From positions 1,116,001-1,180,000 of the forward strand of contig NZ_CP040896.1 of assembly GCF_006337165.1 (NCBI RefSeq): a stretch of 64,000 nt of DNA, in the 5' to 3' direction. This document shows, one piece after another, positions 54,029-62,620 of this stretch (the stretch's first letter is position 1; each line of letters begins with the position of its first letter). A model generated the notes under the pieces. It saw only the letters and a list, made by a program, of their open reading frames with translations. It made no database searches and had not been told where the DNA came from. Both the position numbers and the translations under genes were made by a program. The stretch comes from Hymenobacter jejuensis (GTDB taxonomy: Bacteria; Bacteroidota; Bacteroidia; Cytophagales; Hymenobacteraceae).

Positions 54029-54811
54029 ATGAAAAATCGTTTTTTATTTCTCCTGCTCACCCTGGGCTTGCTGGTGGCGGCCAGTAAGCCGGCCTCCCGC
54101 CCTACTCTCTACCTCATCGGCGACTCCACGGTGCGCAACGGCAGCGGCAAAGGTGCCGACCGCATGTGGGGCTGGGGTTCGTTTTTGGCCGAGCACTTCG
54201 ACACGACGCGCATTGCCGTGCGCAATCATGCCATCGGGGGGCGCAGCAGCCGCACTTTTCTCACCGAAGGCCGCTGGGATAAGATTTTGAGCCAGCTCAA
54301 GCCCGGCGACTTCGTGATGATGCAGTTCGGCCACAACGACAACGGCCCGCTCGCCGACACTGCCCGCGCCCGCGGCACCCTCAAAGGCATTGGCGAGGAA
54401 AGCGAAGAGATTTACAACCCCATCACCAAGAAGCGGGAAGTAGTGCACACCTATGGCTGGTACATGCGCAAATACGTGAAGGAAGCCAAGGCCAAAGGCG
54501 CCACGCCCATTGTGCTGTCGTTGGTGCCGCGCAACCAGTGGCAAAACGGCAAAATCATACGTGGCACCGGTAGCTACGGCACCTGGGCCGCCGACGTCGC
54601 CAAGGCCGAAAACGCTTATTTCATCGACCTGAACGAGATCGTAGCCAAGAAGTACGACGCCCTCGGCGACGAAACCAAGCTGAAAGCTACCTACTTCGTC
54701 GAAGACCACACCCACACCAACGAGGCCGGCGCCAAGCTAAACGCCGAGTCGGTGATAGAAGGGTTGCGTGGCTTAAAGAAATGCTCGCTGAACAAGTATG
54801 TAAAAAAGTAA
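54029..54811 (+). CDS. Rhamnogalacturonan acetylesterase-like SGNH hydrolase
   Basis: A 260-residue exported carbohydrate esterase (CE12/RhgT-type). ATG 54029 (MKNRFLFLLLTLGLLVAASK) gives a signal peptide. Block I is YLIGDSTVRNGSG (serine at about residue 36), block II NHAIGGRSS, block III FGHNDNGPL, and block V DHTHTNEAGA with the Asp and His. It would deacetylate galacturonate in pectin's rhamnogalacturonan I so that other enzymes can cut it. It is divergent from susCD and convergent with rhaT. Confidence 0.87.
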   Translation: MKNRFLFLLLTLGLLVAASKPASRPTLYLIGDSTVRNGSGKGADRMWGWGSFLAEHFDTTRIAVRNHAIGGRSSRTFLTEGRWDKILSQLKPGDFVMMQFGHNDNGPLADTARARGTLKGIGEESEEIYNPITKKREVVHTYGWYMRKYVKEAKAKGATPIVLSLVPRNQWQNGKIIRGTGSYGTWAADVAKAENAYFIDLNEIVAKKYDALGDETKLKATYFVEDHTHTNEAGAKLNAESVIEGLRGLKKCSLNKYVKK

Positions 54812-54820
54812 AGCAGCCCA

Positions 54821-54878
54821 AAAGTTAGAAAGCCCGTTCTTCGGCTCGGTTGAGCCGAAGAACGGGCTTTCTAACTTT
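54821..54878. terminator. 27-bp perfect hairpin between the esterase gene and rhaT
   Basis: AAAGTTAGAAAGCCCGTTCT continuing to GGCTC pairs perfectly (27 bp) with its complement around GGTT. Bidirectional position, but the flanking T-run is only TTT. Confidence 0.75.
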
Positions 54879-54883
54879 ACCCG

Positions 54884-54915
54884 ATAAGTTATTGACAGTC
54901 AATAACTTATAGTTA
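54884..54915. repeat. Dispersed AT-rich palindrome, copy 16
   Basis: ATAAGTTATTGACAGTCAAT then AACTTATAGTTAT; its right end reaches the rhaT stop (54915-54913). Core GAC-AG-TC differs slightly from the other copies. Confidence 0.55.
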
Positions 54916-55977
54916 TGAAGCAAGATAATTGCCGTAACCCACGATAACAGTCGACAGCACCACGGTCAGGATGCCCAGGGAAATCGTGCGCATGGTGGGG
55001 GCGTTGGCCCCGCGCCACTCGTGCAGAAACAGGCCCCACAGGCTGCTGAAGGTGATGATGAAGGCCATGTGCAGCGTCCAGCCCGAGAAGCGGTACTCGC
55101 CCATCTGGCTGTCGCCCATGCCGTAGAAGAAGAACTGAAAATACCACGTCACGCCGGCCAGGGCACAGAAAATGACGTTGCGCAGGGCCGGGGCCGACGG
55201 GTTGGCGTAATCGGAAAACGTTTTGTTTTTGAAGTTGAGGTAGATGCACCAAATCGCGTTGGTCGTCAGGCCCCCGAGCAGGATAATCACCAGGATGGCG
55301 TTGTTGACGAACAACGGATTAGTGCCCTGTTGGGCCGCCAGTTTGGCAATGGATTGCCCGGCCGTCAGGCCAAACGAGAAACAGGCGCTCATGATGCCCG
55401 AAAAGACCGCCACCAGCAATCCTTTGCGGATGTCAAACTCGGCAATGGATTCTTGTTTCTGCTCCGTAGTCAGCGATTTTTCCTTCAGCATGCCGGCAAA
55501 ACCACACACCAGAATGCCCAATACGCAGACCCCGAGCCCCGCCATAATTACTTGGCCCGACGTGGTGCTCAGCAACTCCCCGAACGCCTTGGTTTCAACT
55601 AACCCCCCAAACATACCCTGCCAGATGGGCGGCACCAGCGTCCCGAACACGGCGCACAAGCCCAGCGTCACGGCCATGCCCAGCGACAAACCTAGGTAGC
55701 GCATCGCCAAGCCAAAGGTCAGGCCGCCGAAGCCCCAGAGGATGCCCCAGAAATACGTCCAGAGCAGCGTTTCGGTAGAAGCCTGTCGTAGCACGTCGAA
55801 CAGGTGCGGCACCGTCAGGTAGCCAAGCACCAGCGGCGCCACCAGCCACGAAAACAGCCCACCAATCAGCCAGTAACTTTCCCAGGCCCAGCCGTTTACC
55901 TTTTTGTAAGGCAAATAGAAACTACCCGAGGCAAAGCCGCCGAGCGCATGAAGCAATACACCAAGCAAAATATTCAT
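54913..55977 (-). CDS. rhaT: L-rhamnose/proton symporter
   Basis: RhaT imports L-rhamnose with H+. The start at 55977 (MNILLGVLLHALGGFASGSF) gives 354 residues with ten hydrophobic segments, as in the RhaT family (DMT-like). YLPYKKVNGWAWESYWL and WGILWGFGGLTFGLAMRYLG match the family pattern. An in-frame extension upstream passes through the promoter and is not coding. It is divergent from the aldolase gene, and both promoters carry the same motif. Confidence 0.9.
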   Translation of the reverse strand: MNILLGVLLHALGGFASGSFYLPYKKVNGWAWESYWLIGGLFSWLVAPLVLGYLTVPHLFDVLRQASTETLLWTYFWGILWGFGGLTFGLAMRYLGLSLGMAVTLGLCAVFGTLVPPIWQGMFGGLVETKAFGELLSTTSGQVIMAGLGVCVLGILVCGFAGMLKEKSLTTEQKQESIAEFDIRKGLLVAVFSGIMSACFSFGLTAGQSIAKLAAQQGTNPLFVNNAILVIILLGGLTTNAIWCIYLNFKNKTFSDYANPSAPALRNVIFCALAGVTWYFQFFFYGMGDSQMGEYRFSGWTLHMAFIITFSSLWGLFLHEWRGANAPTMRTISLGILTVVLSTVIVGYGNYLAS

Positions 55978-55995
55978 AGGGAGTGGGGTTTTAGC

Positions 55996-56040
55996 CAAAT
56001 CTGCTGAGTTTGAGCAACCAAACCCTCCTGCTCTCTCCTG
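55996..56040 (-). promoter_or_regulatory. Rhamnose-block operator/promoter, rhaT copy
   Basis: Minus strand CAGGAGAGAGCAGGAGGGTT (56040-56021), then CAGATTTG (56003-55996), 24 nt between motif end and box end. The two CAGGAG halves are perfect. Confidence 0.7.
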
Positions 56041-56117
56041 AAAATCGGGAAAACGGAAGACCAGACTCCTCATGCCGGTTGTGGTCGGCTCGAATTACGA
56101 ATTTTTTCGGGCTTGAG

Positions 56118-56163
56118 CAGGAGAGTGCAGGAGGTTTAATAGCCATACAAGCAGCGTAATTTG
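56118..56163 (+). promoter_or_regulatory. Rhamnose-block operator/promoter, aldolase/dehydrogenase copy
   Basis: CAGGAGAGTGCAGGAGGTTT (56118-56137) followed by TAATTTG (56157-56163), 25 nt from motif end to box end; 73 bp before the start at 56236. Confidence 0.7.
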
Positions 56164-56235
56164 TTGAAAAGCATCGCATAACCTATCCGGCACTTTTCCG
56201 GCTTCAACTCGCCGGAGACAAACAGCAGCAAACAG

Positions 56236-58344
56236 ATGGATAAAACGCTCACCTTCCAGCACGTCAGTTATTTGTGGGATGAAGCCAAAGCCGCCGAACT
56301 GGCCGGCGACGAGGTGGCCCTCTTCATTTACCGCTCCAACCTGCTGGGCGCCGACCTGCGCCTGACCAATTACGCGGGCGGCAACACCTCCTGCAAAGTG
56401 GCCGAAACCGATCCCGTTTCGGGCCAGCCCGTGGAGGTGATGTGGGTGAAGGGCTCGGGCGGCGACATTGGCACGCTGACGAAAGCCGGCTGCGCTACGC
56501 TCTACGTCGAGAAGCTGCACCAACTCAAGCACCGCTACCGCGGCCTGCAGTTCGAAGACGAGATGGTGGCCCTGTTCAACCACTGCCTGTTCGATCCGAA
56601 GAGCGCGGCGCCCTCGATTGATACGCCCCTGCACGGGCTCTTGCCCTTCAAGCACATCGACCACCTGCACCCGGACGCGCTGATCGCCATTGCGGCTAGC
56701 AAAGATGGCGAGCAGATCATGCACGAGATCTGGGGCGACACCATGGGCTGGCTGCCTTGGCAGCGCCCTGGCTTCGATTTGGGTCTGCAGCTGGAAAAGA
56801 TCGTGCAGGACAACCCACACCTGCGCGGCGTCATCCTGGGGGGCCACGGCCTGTTTACCTGGGGCGAGACCAGCTACGAATCGTACCTGAACACGCTGGA
56901 AGTCATTGAGCAGGCCGCTACGTACCTGGAAGCCCACTATGGCAAAACCAAGCCCGTGTTTGGCGGCGTACAACTGACCAATACCCCCGACGACACCACC
57001 CGCCGCCAGCAGGCCGCGCGCCTGATGCCGACCTTACGCGGGCTGGCCTCGCAGCAGCGCCGCATGGTAGGCCACTACACCGACGACGCCCGCGTGCTGG
57101 AGTTCGTCAACTCCAACGACTTGCCGCGCCTGGCCCGCCTGGGCACTTCTTGCCCCGACCACTTCCTGCGCACCAAGATCCGGCCGCTGGTACTCGACCC
57201 CGCCCAAGTGCAGGGCGACGCCGCCCGCGTAAAAACCTATTTGGAAGGCCAATTTGAGGCCTACCGCCAGGACTATGCCGCGTATTACGAGCGCAGCAAG
57301 CACCCGAACTCCCCGGCCATCCGCGATGCCAACCCGGTCATCATTTTACTACCCGGCGTGGGCATGTTCGCCTTCGCCAAGGACAAGCAGACAGCCCGCG
57401 TGGCGGCCGAGTTCTACACCAACGCCATCAACGTGATGAAGGGCGCCGAAGCGGTCAGCACCTACCAGGGCCTGCCTGAGCAGGAGGCCTTCGACATCGA
57501 GTACTGGCTGCTGGAAGAAGCCAAGCTCCAGCGCATGGCCCCGCCCAAGTCGTTGTCCGGCAAAGTGGCCTACGTAACTGGCGGCACGGGCGGCATTGGC
57601 AAAGCCATCTGCGAGGAATTGCTGAAGCAAGGCGCCTGCGTGGTGGCCGTCGACCGCGACCGCCTCGAGGAAACCCAGGACGAGCTGCGCCAGCAATACG
57701 GCCGGGACAGCGCCCTCTCGGCCCCGATCAACGTGACGGATGCCGACAGCATTGCCGCCTCGCTGCAAGCCAGCGTGCTGCAGTTCGGCGGGGTGGACAT
57801 TATCGTCAACTGTGCGGGGCTGTCGATCTCCAAGCCCCTGGCCGACACCACGCAGGCCGACTGGGACATCCTCAACGACGTGCTCGTGAAGGGCCAGTTT
57901 TTGGTCAGCCAACAGGCCGTGGAGATCCTGCGCCAGCAGGGGTTGGGCGGCGACATCGTCAACATCGCCAGCAAGAACGGGCTGGTGGCCGGCCCCAACA
58001 ACGTGGCCTACGGCACGGCCAAAGCGGCACAGCTGCACATGTCGCGGCTGCTGGCCGCCGAGCTCGGCCCCGACAAGATCCGCGTCAATACCGTCAACCC
58101 CGACGCCGTGCTGCGCGGCTCCAAGATATGGGAAGGCGCCTGGGCGCAGGGCCGGGCCAAGGCCTACGGCATTTCGGTCGAGGAGCTGCCCCAGCACTAC
58201 GCCAAGCGCACGCTGCTGGGCGAAGAGCTGCTGGCCGAGGACATCGCCAAAGCCGTGCGCGTGTTCGTGGATGGCTCGTTGAGCAAATCCACCGGCAACG
58301 TGCTCAACGTCGACGGCGGCGTCGCCATGGCTTTTGTCCGGTAA
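56236..58344 (+). CDS. rhaEW: Fused rhamnulose-1-phosphate aldolase / lactaldehyde dehydrogenase
   Basis: A 702-residue bifunctional enzyme. The N-terminal class II aldolase domain (about 1-430, MWVKGSGGDIGTLTKAGCAT, ILGGHGLFTWG) would split L-rhamnulose-1-P into DHAP and L-lactaldehyde. The C-terminal short-chain dehydrogenase (about 440-702) has GGTGGIGKAICEELLKQGA for NAD(P) binding, NCAGLSISKPL, and the Tyr-x3-Lys active site in NVAYGTAKAAQ; it would oxidise lactaldehyde to L-lactate. The fusion matches the RhaEW form of rhamnose pathways. Start MDKTLTFQHVSYLWDEAKAA is good. Confidence 0.9.
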   Translation: MDKTLTFQHVSYLWDEAKAAELAGDEVALFIYRSNLLGADLRLTNYAGGNTSCKVAETDPVSGQPVEVMWVKGSGGDIGTLTKAGCATLYVEKLHQLKHRYRGLQFEDEMVALFNHCLFDPKSAAPSIDTPLHGLLPFKHIDHLHPDALIAIAASKDGEQIMHEIWGDTMGWLPWQRPGFDLGLQLEKIVQDNPHLRGVILGGHGLFTWGETSYESYLNTLEVIEQAATYLEAHYGKTKPVFGGVQLTNTPDDTTRRQQAARLMPTLRGLASQQRRMVGHYTDDARVLEFVNSNDLPRLARLGTSCPDHFLRTKIRPLVLDPAQVQGDAARVKTYLEGQFEAYRQDYAAYYERSKHPNSPAIRDANPVIILLPGVGMFAFAKDKQTARVAAEFYTNAINVMKGAEAVSTYQGLPEQEAFDIEYWLLEEAKLQRMAPPKSLSGKVAYVTGGTGGIGKAICEELLKQGACVVAVDRDRLEETQDELRQQYGRDSALSAPINVTDADSIAASLQASVLQFGGVDIIVNCAGLSISKPLADTTQADWDILNDVLVKGQFLVSQQAVEILRQQGLGGDIVNIASKNGLVAGPNNVAYGTAKAAQLHMSRLLAAELGPDKIRVNTVNPDAVLRGSKIWEGAWAQGRAKAYGISVEELPQHYAKRTLLGEELLAEDIAKAVRVFVDGSLSKSTGNVLNVDGGVAMAFVR

Positions 58345-58675
58345 GACACTCAGTATCTAGCTTCTAACAAAGCCGGATCAGCTTGTTGCTGGTCCGGCTT
58401 TTTCATGGTCGTCGCCCTCTCTTCAACAAGATTCCGCCTTCCGGCAACGTTCCCGACAACGATTGCATAGAAAAGCACCCTATTTTTTCTTGTTGTCCTT
58501 ATATATCCGTAGTTTTTGTAGCCTTTTGGGCAGTTGCTTCCTTCCCCGCAACCTGCTTCACTCGATCTTTTTCTACTAAATCCCATCCGCGATGCCTGCC
58601 AGATCTGCTTACTTCGACCGCGACCGTCATCACGGCGGTGGCTCCATAGATATCTACCGCGCCGAACCTACAGGC
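58345..58675. other. Gap between the aldolase gene and the GntR gene
   Basis: It contains the terminator at 58369-58403 and a TAGTTTTTG stretch near 58508 that could be a -7 box for the regulator. No copy of the rhamnose-block motif and no gene were seen. Confidence 0.4.
58369..58403 (+). terminator. Terminator of the aldolase/dehydrogenase gene
   Basis: AAAGCCGGATCAGC, TTGTT loop, GCTGGTCCGGCTTTTT with one T-G pair. Confidence 0.85.
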
Positions 58676-59686
58676 ATGTATCAACTGCAATTCAAACCGT
58701 TCGATAAGACCCCCAAATACAAGCAAATTGTGCAATCGGTGGTGGCGGATATTGAGCGCGGACTTCTCAAAAAAGGCGATCAGCTACCCAGCATCAGCGA
58801 GCTGAGTGTGGAGTATTACTTGGCGCGCGACACCGTCGAGAAGGCGTATCGAGAGCTGCGCGAGCGCGGATTCATTACGTCGGTGCAGGGCAAAGGCTAC
58901 TACGTACAGGCCAACGACGCGACCAAAATCAAGATCTTATTGATATTCAATAAGTTAAGCTCCTACAAGAAAATCATCTACTACGCTTTTCTGCAAGCCC
59001 TCGGCGATCAGGCACAGGTCGATTTGCAGATTCACCACTACAGCGCCCACTTGTTCCAGGAGATCATGGAAAAGAACCTAGGCAAGTACAACTACTACGT
59101 GGTGATGCCGCACTTTGCGCAGGACCTCGACAAGGCCGATTACAAAAGCATTCTGAACCAGATTCCGGCCGGCCAACTGATCCTGCTCGATAAAGATATC
59201 CCAGACCTCAAGCACGATTGCCTGAGCGTATTTCAGGATTTCGACAAAGATATTTTCGGGGCTCTGGAAACGGCTCAGGATCTGCTGGTTAAGTACGATC
59301 GCATGGTGCTCATCCTGCCCAGCGACGGCAACTATCCCATGGAGATTGCCTGGGGCTTCCGCACGTTCTGCATCAATTACCACAAAGAGTTTGCGGTGAA
59401 GGAAAATGCCATCGACGAGGTATTGCAAGCCGGCACGGCCTACGTGGTGGTGCGCGAAACTGACTTGGCGGAGCTGGTGAAAAAGGTACGCCAAACCAGC
59501 TACTTATTAGGTCGCGAAATCGGCATCATGACTTTCAACGAAACGCCCCTCAAAGAGCTGCTCGGTATGACCGTTATCACCACGGACTTCGAGAATATGG
59601 GCCGCACCGCAGCCGAACTATTACTCGAAAAACAGCGCGTGAAAGTCAAAAATCCCTTCAGCCTGATTCGGCGGGGCTCTTTGTAA
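58676..59686 (+). CDS. GntR-family regulator with sugar-binding-like domain
   Basis: A 336-residue regulator, probably of the rhamnose genes. The winged HTH (about 1-75: KYKQIVQSVVADIERGLLKK, LPSISELSVEYYLARDTVEK, FITSVQGKGYYV) is followed by a periplasmic-binding/LacI-like effector domain (about 85-336, KILLIFNKLSSYKKIIYYAF). ATG 58676 (MYQLQFKPFDKTPKYKQIV) fits the family; an upstream in-frame ATG adds unrelated residues. It lies between the aldolase and isomerase genes, the obvious candidate to bind the shared motif. Confidence 0.88.
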   Translation: MYQLQFKPFDKTPKYKQIVQSVVADIERGLLKKGDQLPSISELSVEYYLARDTVEKAYRELRERGFITSVQGKGYYVQANDATKIKILLIFNKLSSYKKIIYYAFLQALGDQAQVDLQIHHYSAHLFQEIMEKNLGKYNYYVVMPHFAQDLDKADYKSILNQIPAGQLILLDKDIPDLKHDCLSVFQDFDKDIFGALETAQDLLVKYDRMVLILPSDGNYPMEIAWGFRTFCINYHKEFAVKENAIDEVLQAGTAYVVVRETDLAELVKKVRQTSYLLGREIGIMTFNETPLKELLGMTVITTDFENMGRTAAELLLEKQRVKVKNPFSLIRRGSL

Positions 59687-59722
59687 TACCCTGCGACTCA
59701 TTTGATTTAAAAAGCACGTAGG

Positions 59723-59766
59723 CAGGAGAGTTCAGAAGAGTTTCGGCGGGTAAGGCTGCTAATTTG
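59723..59766 (+). promoter_or_regulatory. Rhamnose-block operator/promoter, isomerase-operon copy
   Basis: CAGGAGAGTTCAGAAGAGTT (59723-59742) followed by TAATTTG (59760-59766); 23 nt between motif end and box end, 35 bp before the rhaI start. Confidence 0.65.
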
Positions 59767-59800
59767 GTTATCATAATCCCACTGCCTAACTCCTGCTCGA

Positions 59801-61081
59801 ATGATACCTGAACAGCGAATCCACGACCTCAACGAAGCCGGCCTGGCCGACCACGAATTTCGGCTCCGCTACCTAACCGACTTGCTGAGCCGCCGCACCT
59901 TGGATGTGCAAGGAGTAATTCAACAACTCGTTGATTTTCAAGTTGCTATTCCTAGCTGGGCGTTGGGCACCGGAGGTACGCGTTTTGGGCGCTACCCGCT
60001 GGGCGGCGAGCCTCGCTGTCTCGAAGAGAAGATCGAAGATGTGGGGTTGCTCAACCAGCTCAATGGCTCTTCGAACTCGATTTCGCTGCACATTCCGTGG
60101 GATATTCCGCGCGACATTCCGGCGCTGCAACAACTGCTGCAAGAGCAAAAGCTGGTCATTGACTCGGTCAATTCCAACACCTTTCAGGACCAAAAAGACC
60201 AGCACTACTCCTATAAGTTTGGGTCGCTGTCGCACACCGACCAGGCCGTGCGGCAACAAGCCATCGAGCACAATCTGGAGTGCATCCGGCACGGAGAGGC
60301 TTTGGGCGCCAAAACGCTAACTGTTTGGTTAGCAGATGGTTCCAACTTTCCGGGTCAGCAGCATTTGCGCCGGGCCTACCTGCGCACCGCCGACTCGCTG
60401 GCGTCCATCTACGAAGGAATGCCTTCCGACTGGACGATGCTCATTGAGTATAAGCCCTACGAGCCGCATTTCTACTCGATGGTGATTCCGGATTGGGGTA
60501 CCTCCTACTCGCTGTGCCAGCAACTGGGCAAACAAGCGCAGGTATTGGTCGACTTGGGCCACCATTTGCCCAACACCAACATCGAGCAGATTGTGGGCCG
60601 CTTGCTGCAATTTGGCCGCTTGGGCGGTTTCCACTTCAACGGCTCGATGTACGGCGACGACGACCTCACGACCGGCAGCATCAAGCCGTACCAACTCTTC
60701 CTGATTTTCAACGAATTGGTGGACGGCGCCCGCGACCAAGCCGTTACCAACGCCGCCGTGGCTTATATGATCGACGCCAGCCACAACACCAAAGATCCGT
60801 TGGAGGACCTGCTGCAATCGATTCAAAACATCCTGACTTCCTACGCCAAAGCCCTGCTCGTCGACCGCGAAGCTTTGCAGGAAGCCCAGGAAAACAACGA
60901 CGTGGTGCGGGCCGAGGAGCTGCTGCGCGACGCCTTCCAGACCGATGTGCGGCCGTTGGTGGCCGAAGCCTACCGCCACAGCGGCGGCGTACTTGACCCC
61001 ATTGCCGCCTATCGCGCCGAAGGCATCCGGGAGAAGCTCATTCAGCAGCGCGGCAAGCTTAGCCTCTCCACTGGCTTATGA
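59801..61081 (+). CDS. rhaI: L-rhamnose isomerase, RhaI type
   Basis: A 426-residue TIM-barrel sugar isomerase converting L-rhamnose to L-rhamnulose. It resembles the Pseudomonas stutzeri-type isomerase (RhaI) rather than E. coli RhaA. Metal and substrate motifs visible are TMLIEYKPYEPHF (Glu), VLVDLGHHLPNTNIEQIV (Asp/His), GGFHFNGSMYGDDDL (His and Asp) and MIDASHNTKDPLEDL (Asp). Start MIPEQRIHDLNEAGL. It overlaps the kinase gene by 4 bp (ATGA). Confidence 0.88.
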   Translation: MIPEQRIHDLNEAGLADHEFRLRYLTDLLSRRTLDVQGVIQQLVDFQVAIPSWALGTGGTRFGRYPLGGEPRCLEEKIEDVGLLNQLNGSSNSISLHIPWDIPRDIPALQQLLQEQKLVIDSVNSNTFQDQKDQHYSYKFGSLSHTDQAVRQQAIEHNLECIRHGEALGAKTLTVWLADGSNFPGQQHLRRAYLRTADSLASIYEGMPSDWTMLIEYKPYEPHFYSMVIPDWGTSYSLCQQLGKQAQVLVDLGHHLPNTNIEQIVGRLLQFGRLGGFHFNGSMYGDDDLTTGSIKPYQLFLIFNELVDGARDQAVTNAAVAYMIDASHNTKDPLEDLLQSIQNILTSYAKALLVDREALQEAQENNDVVRAEELLRDAFQTDVRPLVAEAYRHSGGVLDPIAAYRAEGIREKLIQQRGKLSLSTGL

Positions 61082-62406
61082 AAAAGTCCATCTACGCTGT
61101 ATTCGACGTTGGCAAGACCAACAAGAAAGTCATCCTGTTCGACGAGGATCGGCAGATTATCGACGAGCACCAGCAGGTCTGCATCGAAACCGTTGACGAC
61201 GACGGGTTTGCCTGCGAAACCCTTTCGCGCCTGACCCAGTGGGTGCAGGATCGCTGGAAGGCCCTGCGTCATAATCCGCACTACCACCTGAAGGGGGTGA
61301 ACTTCACATCGTATGGTGCCAGTTTTGTGCATTTGGGCGCAAATGGTCAGCCGGTGCTGCCGCTGTACAACTACCTCAAGCCGCTGCCCTCGGAATATGC
61401 GGCTCGGTTTTACTTTGACTTGGAGCAAGACCCACAAGAGTTTGCCGCCGACACCTGCTCCCCGCAGATGGGCATGCTCAATTCGGGCCTGCAACTCTAT
61501 TGGCTGAAGTATGCCAAGCCGGAGCAGTACGCCCGCATTCGCACGTCGCTTCACTTGCCGCAGTACTTATCGTATATCATTACAGGTGAGGCATTTAGCG
61601 ATTACACCTCTTTGGGTTGCCACACCGGTCTGTGGGATTTTACCCGTGGGCGCTACCACGATTGGGTGCTGCGCGAGGGCGTGGATGATAAGCTGGCCCC
61701 ACTAACCAAGGACTCAATTGCTTCGGTGGTCGATGGCATTTTGGTGGGCGTGGGCCTGCACGATAGCTCGGCGGCGGTGCTGCCGTATCTGCAACAGCAC
61801 GAAGAGCCTTTTTTGCTGATTTCGACGGGCACTTGGGCTATTACGCTTAACCCCTTCAACCGCCAGCCGCTCACCACGGAATTGCTCCGGCGCGATTGCC
61901 TAAGTTTTTTGTCGCCGAAAGGGGAAATGACCAAAGCTTCGCGCGTTTTCTTCGGCCGCGAGCACGATTTTCAGGTCCAGCGCATTGCGCATCACTTTCA
62001 CGTCAAGCCCGATTTTTACCACTCGCTGGTGCAGGTGCGCCCGCCCGACGAGCTTTCCAGTGCTTTCAAGCCATGGTGTATGCACGGCACCGGTCCGTTC
62101 CCAGAGCAACCGGCGCAGGAGTGGGATTTGACGGTGTTCGGTACGGCCGTGGAGGCATATCAGCACCTCATGCAGGGGTTGATGAGCATTCTGAAAGAAT
62201 CGATTAGCCTGGTGCGGCAGAACGAGAGAATGATTTACGTCGACGGCGGCTTTGCGCGCAACCCATTGTTTATGCAAACGCTCGCTTGCCAATTTCCGGA
62301 CGCCAAAATCCGCACATTGGAAGTGCCCCAAGCCACTGCCCTCGGTGCTCTGATTCACTTAGAGCAAGGCGAGGCGCTGAAGAAAACGCAACTGCTGTTT
62401 TCGTGA
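61078..62406 (+). CDS. rhaB: FGGY-family kinase, probably L-rhamnulokinase
   Basis: A 442-residue FGGY kinase that would phosphorylate L-rhamnulose. The phosphate-1 motif is AVFDVGKTNKKVILFDED at the N-terminus, the adenosine/phosphate-2 region includes LLISTGTWAITLNPF, and the C-terminal MIYVDGGFARNPLFMQ is typical. Slightly short for the family (450-500). Fuculokinase is an alternative from sequence alone, but neighbours favour rhamnulose. It overlaps rhaI by 4 bp. Confidence 0.85.
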   Translation: MKKSIYAVFDVGKTNKKVILFDEDRQIIDEHQQVCIETVDDDGFACETLSRLTQWVQDRWKALRHNPHYHLKGVNFTSYGASFVHLGANGQPVLPLYNYLKPLPSEYAARFYFDLEQDPQEFAADTCSPQMGMLNSGLQLYWLKYAKPEQYARIRTSLHLPQYLSYIITGEAFSDYTSLGCHTGLWDFTRGRYHDWVLREGVDDKLAPLTKDSIASVVDGILVGVGLHDSSAAVLPYLQQHEEPFLLISTGTWAITLNPFNRQPLTTELLRRDCLSFLSPKGEMTKASRVFFGREHDFQVQRIAHHFHVKPDFYHSLVQVRPPDELSSAFKPWCMHGTGPFPEQPAQEWDLTVFGTAVEAYQHLMQGLMSILKESISLVRQNERMIYVDGGFARNPLFMQTLACQFPDAKIRTLEVPQATALGALIHLEQGEALKKTQLLFS

Positions 62407-62447
62407 GCTAAGCTCTCAGAAAACAGCGCTGTCTCCCTTTCTTAAAT

Positions 62448-62526
62448 GTCATGCTGAGCTTGCCGAAGCATCTCTACCGCTTCACCTGATTGGTTCGGTA
62501 AGATACTTCGGCAAGCTCAGCATGAC
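62448..62526. repeat. Inverted pair of the ATGCTGAGCTTGCCGAAG repeat
   Basis: GTCATGCTGAGCTTGCCGAA (plus G; 62448-62468) and its exact complement (62506-62526) form a 21-bp stem around 37 bp, between rhaB and lutA. The unit resembles a widely dispersed bacterial intergenic repeat; related copies are at 42017 and, partly, 6134. It might terminate or stabilise the rhaB mRNA. Confidence 0.75.
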
Positions 62527-62620
62527 CGACGTAAGGTTTAGTCTTCTTTCCTAGTATTCTTACTAGAACGCCTCTCCCGGCGCTGAGGCCCCTGAAGGCT
62601 TGAAGCCTCATTAACACATT

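Noticed and set aside
56095..56973. Open frame antisense to the aldolase/dehydrogenase gene
   Set aside because: It crosses the promoter and mirrors the codon pattern of the true gene.
58935..58955. Palindrome CTTATTGATATTCAATAAG within the GntR gene
   Set aside because: It encodes LLIFNK in a region that looks conserved in the family; no evidence of insertion.
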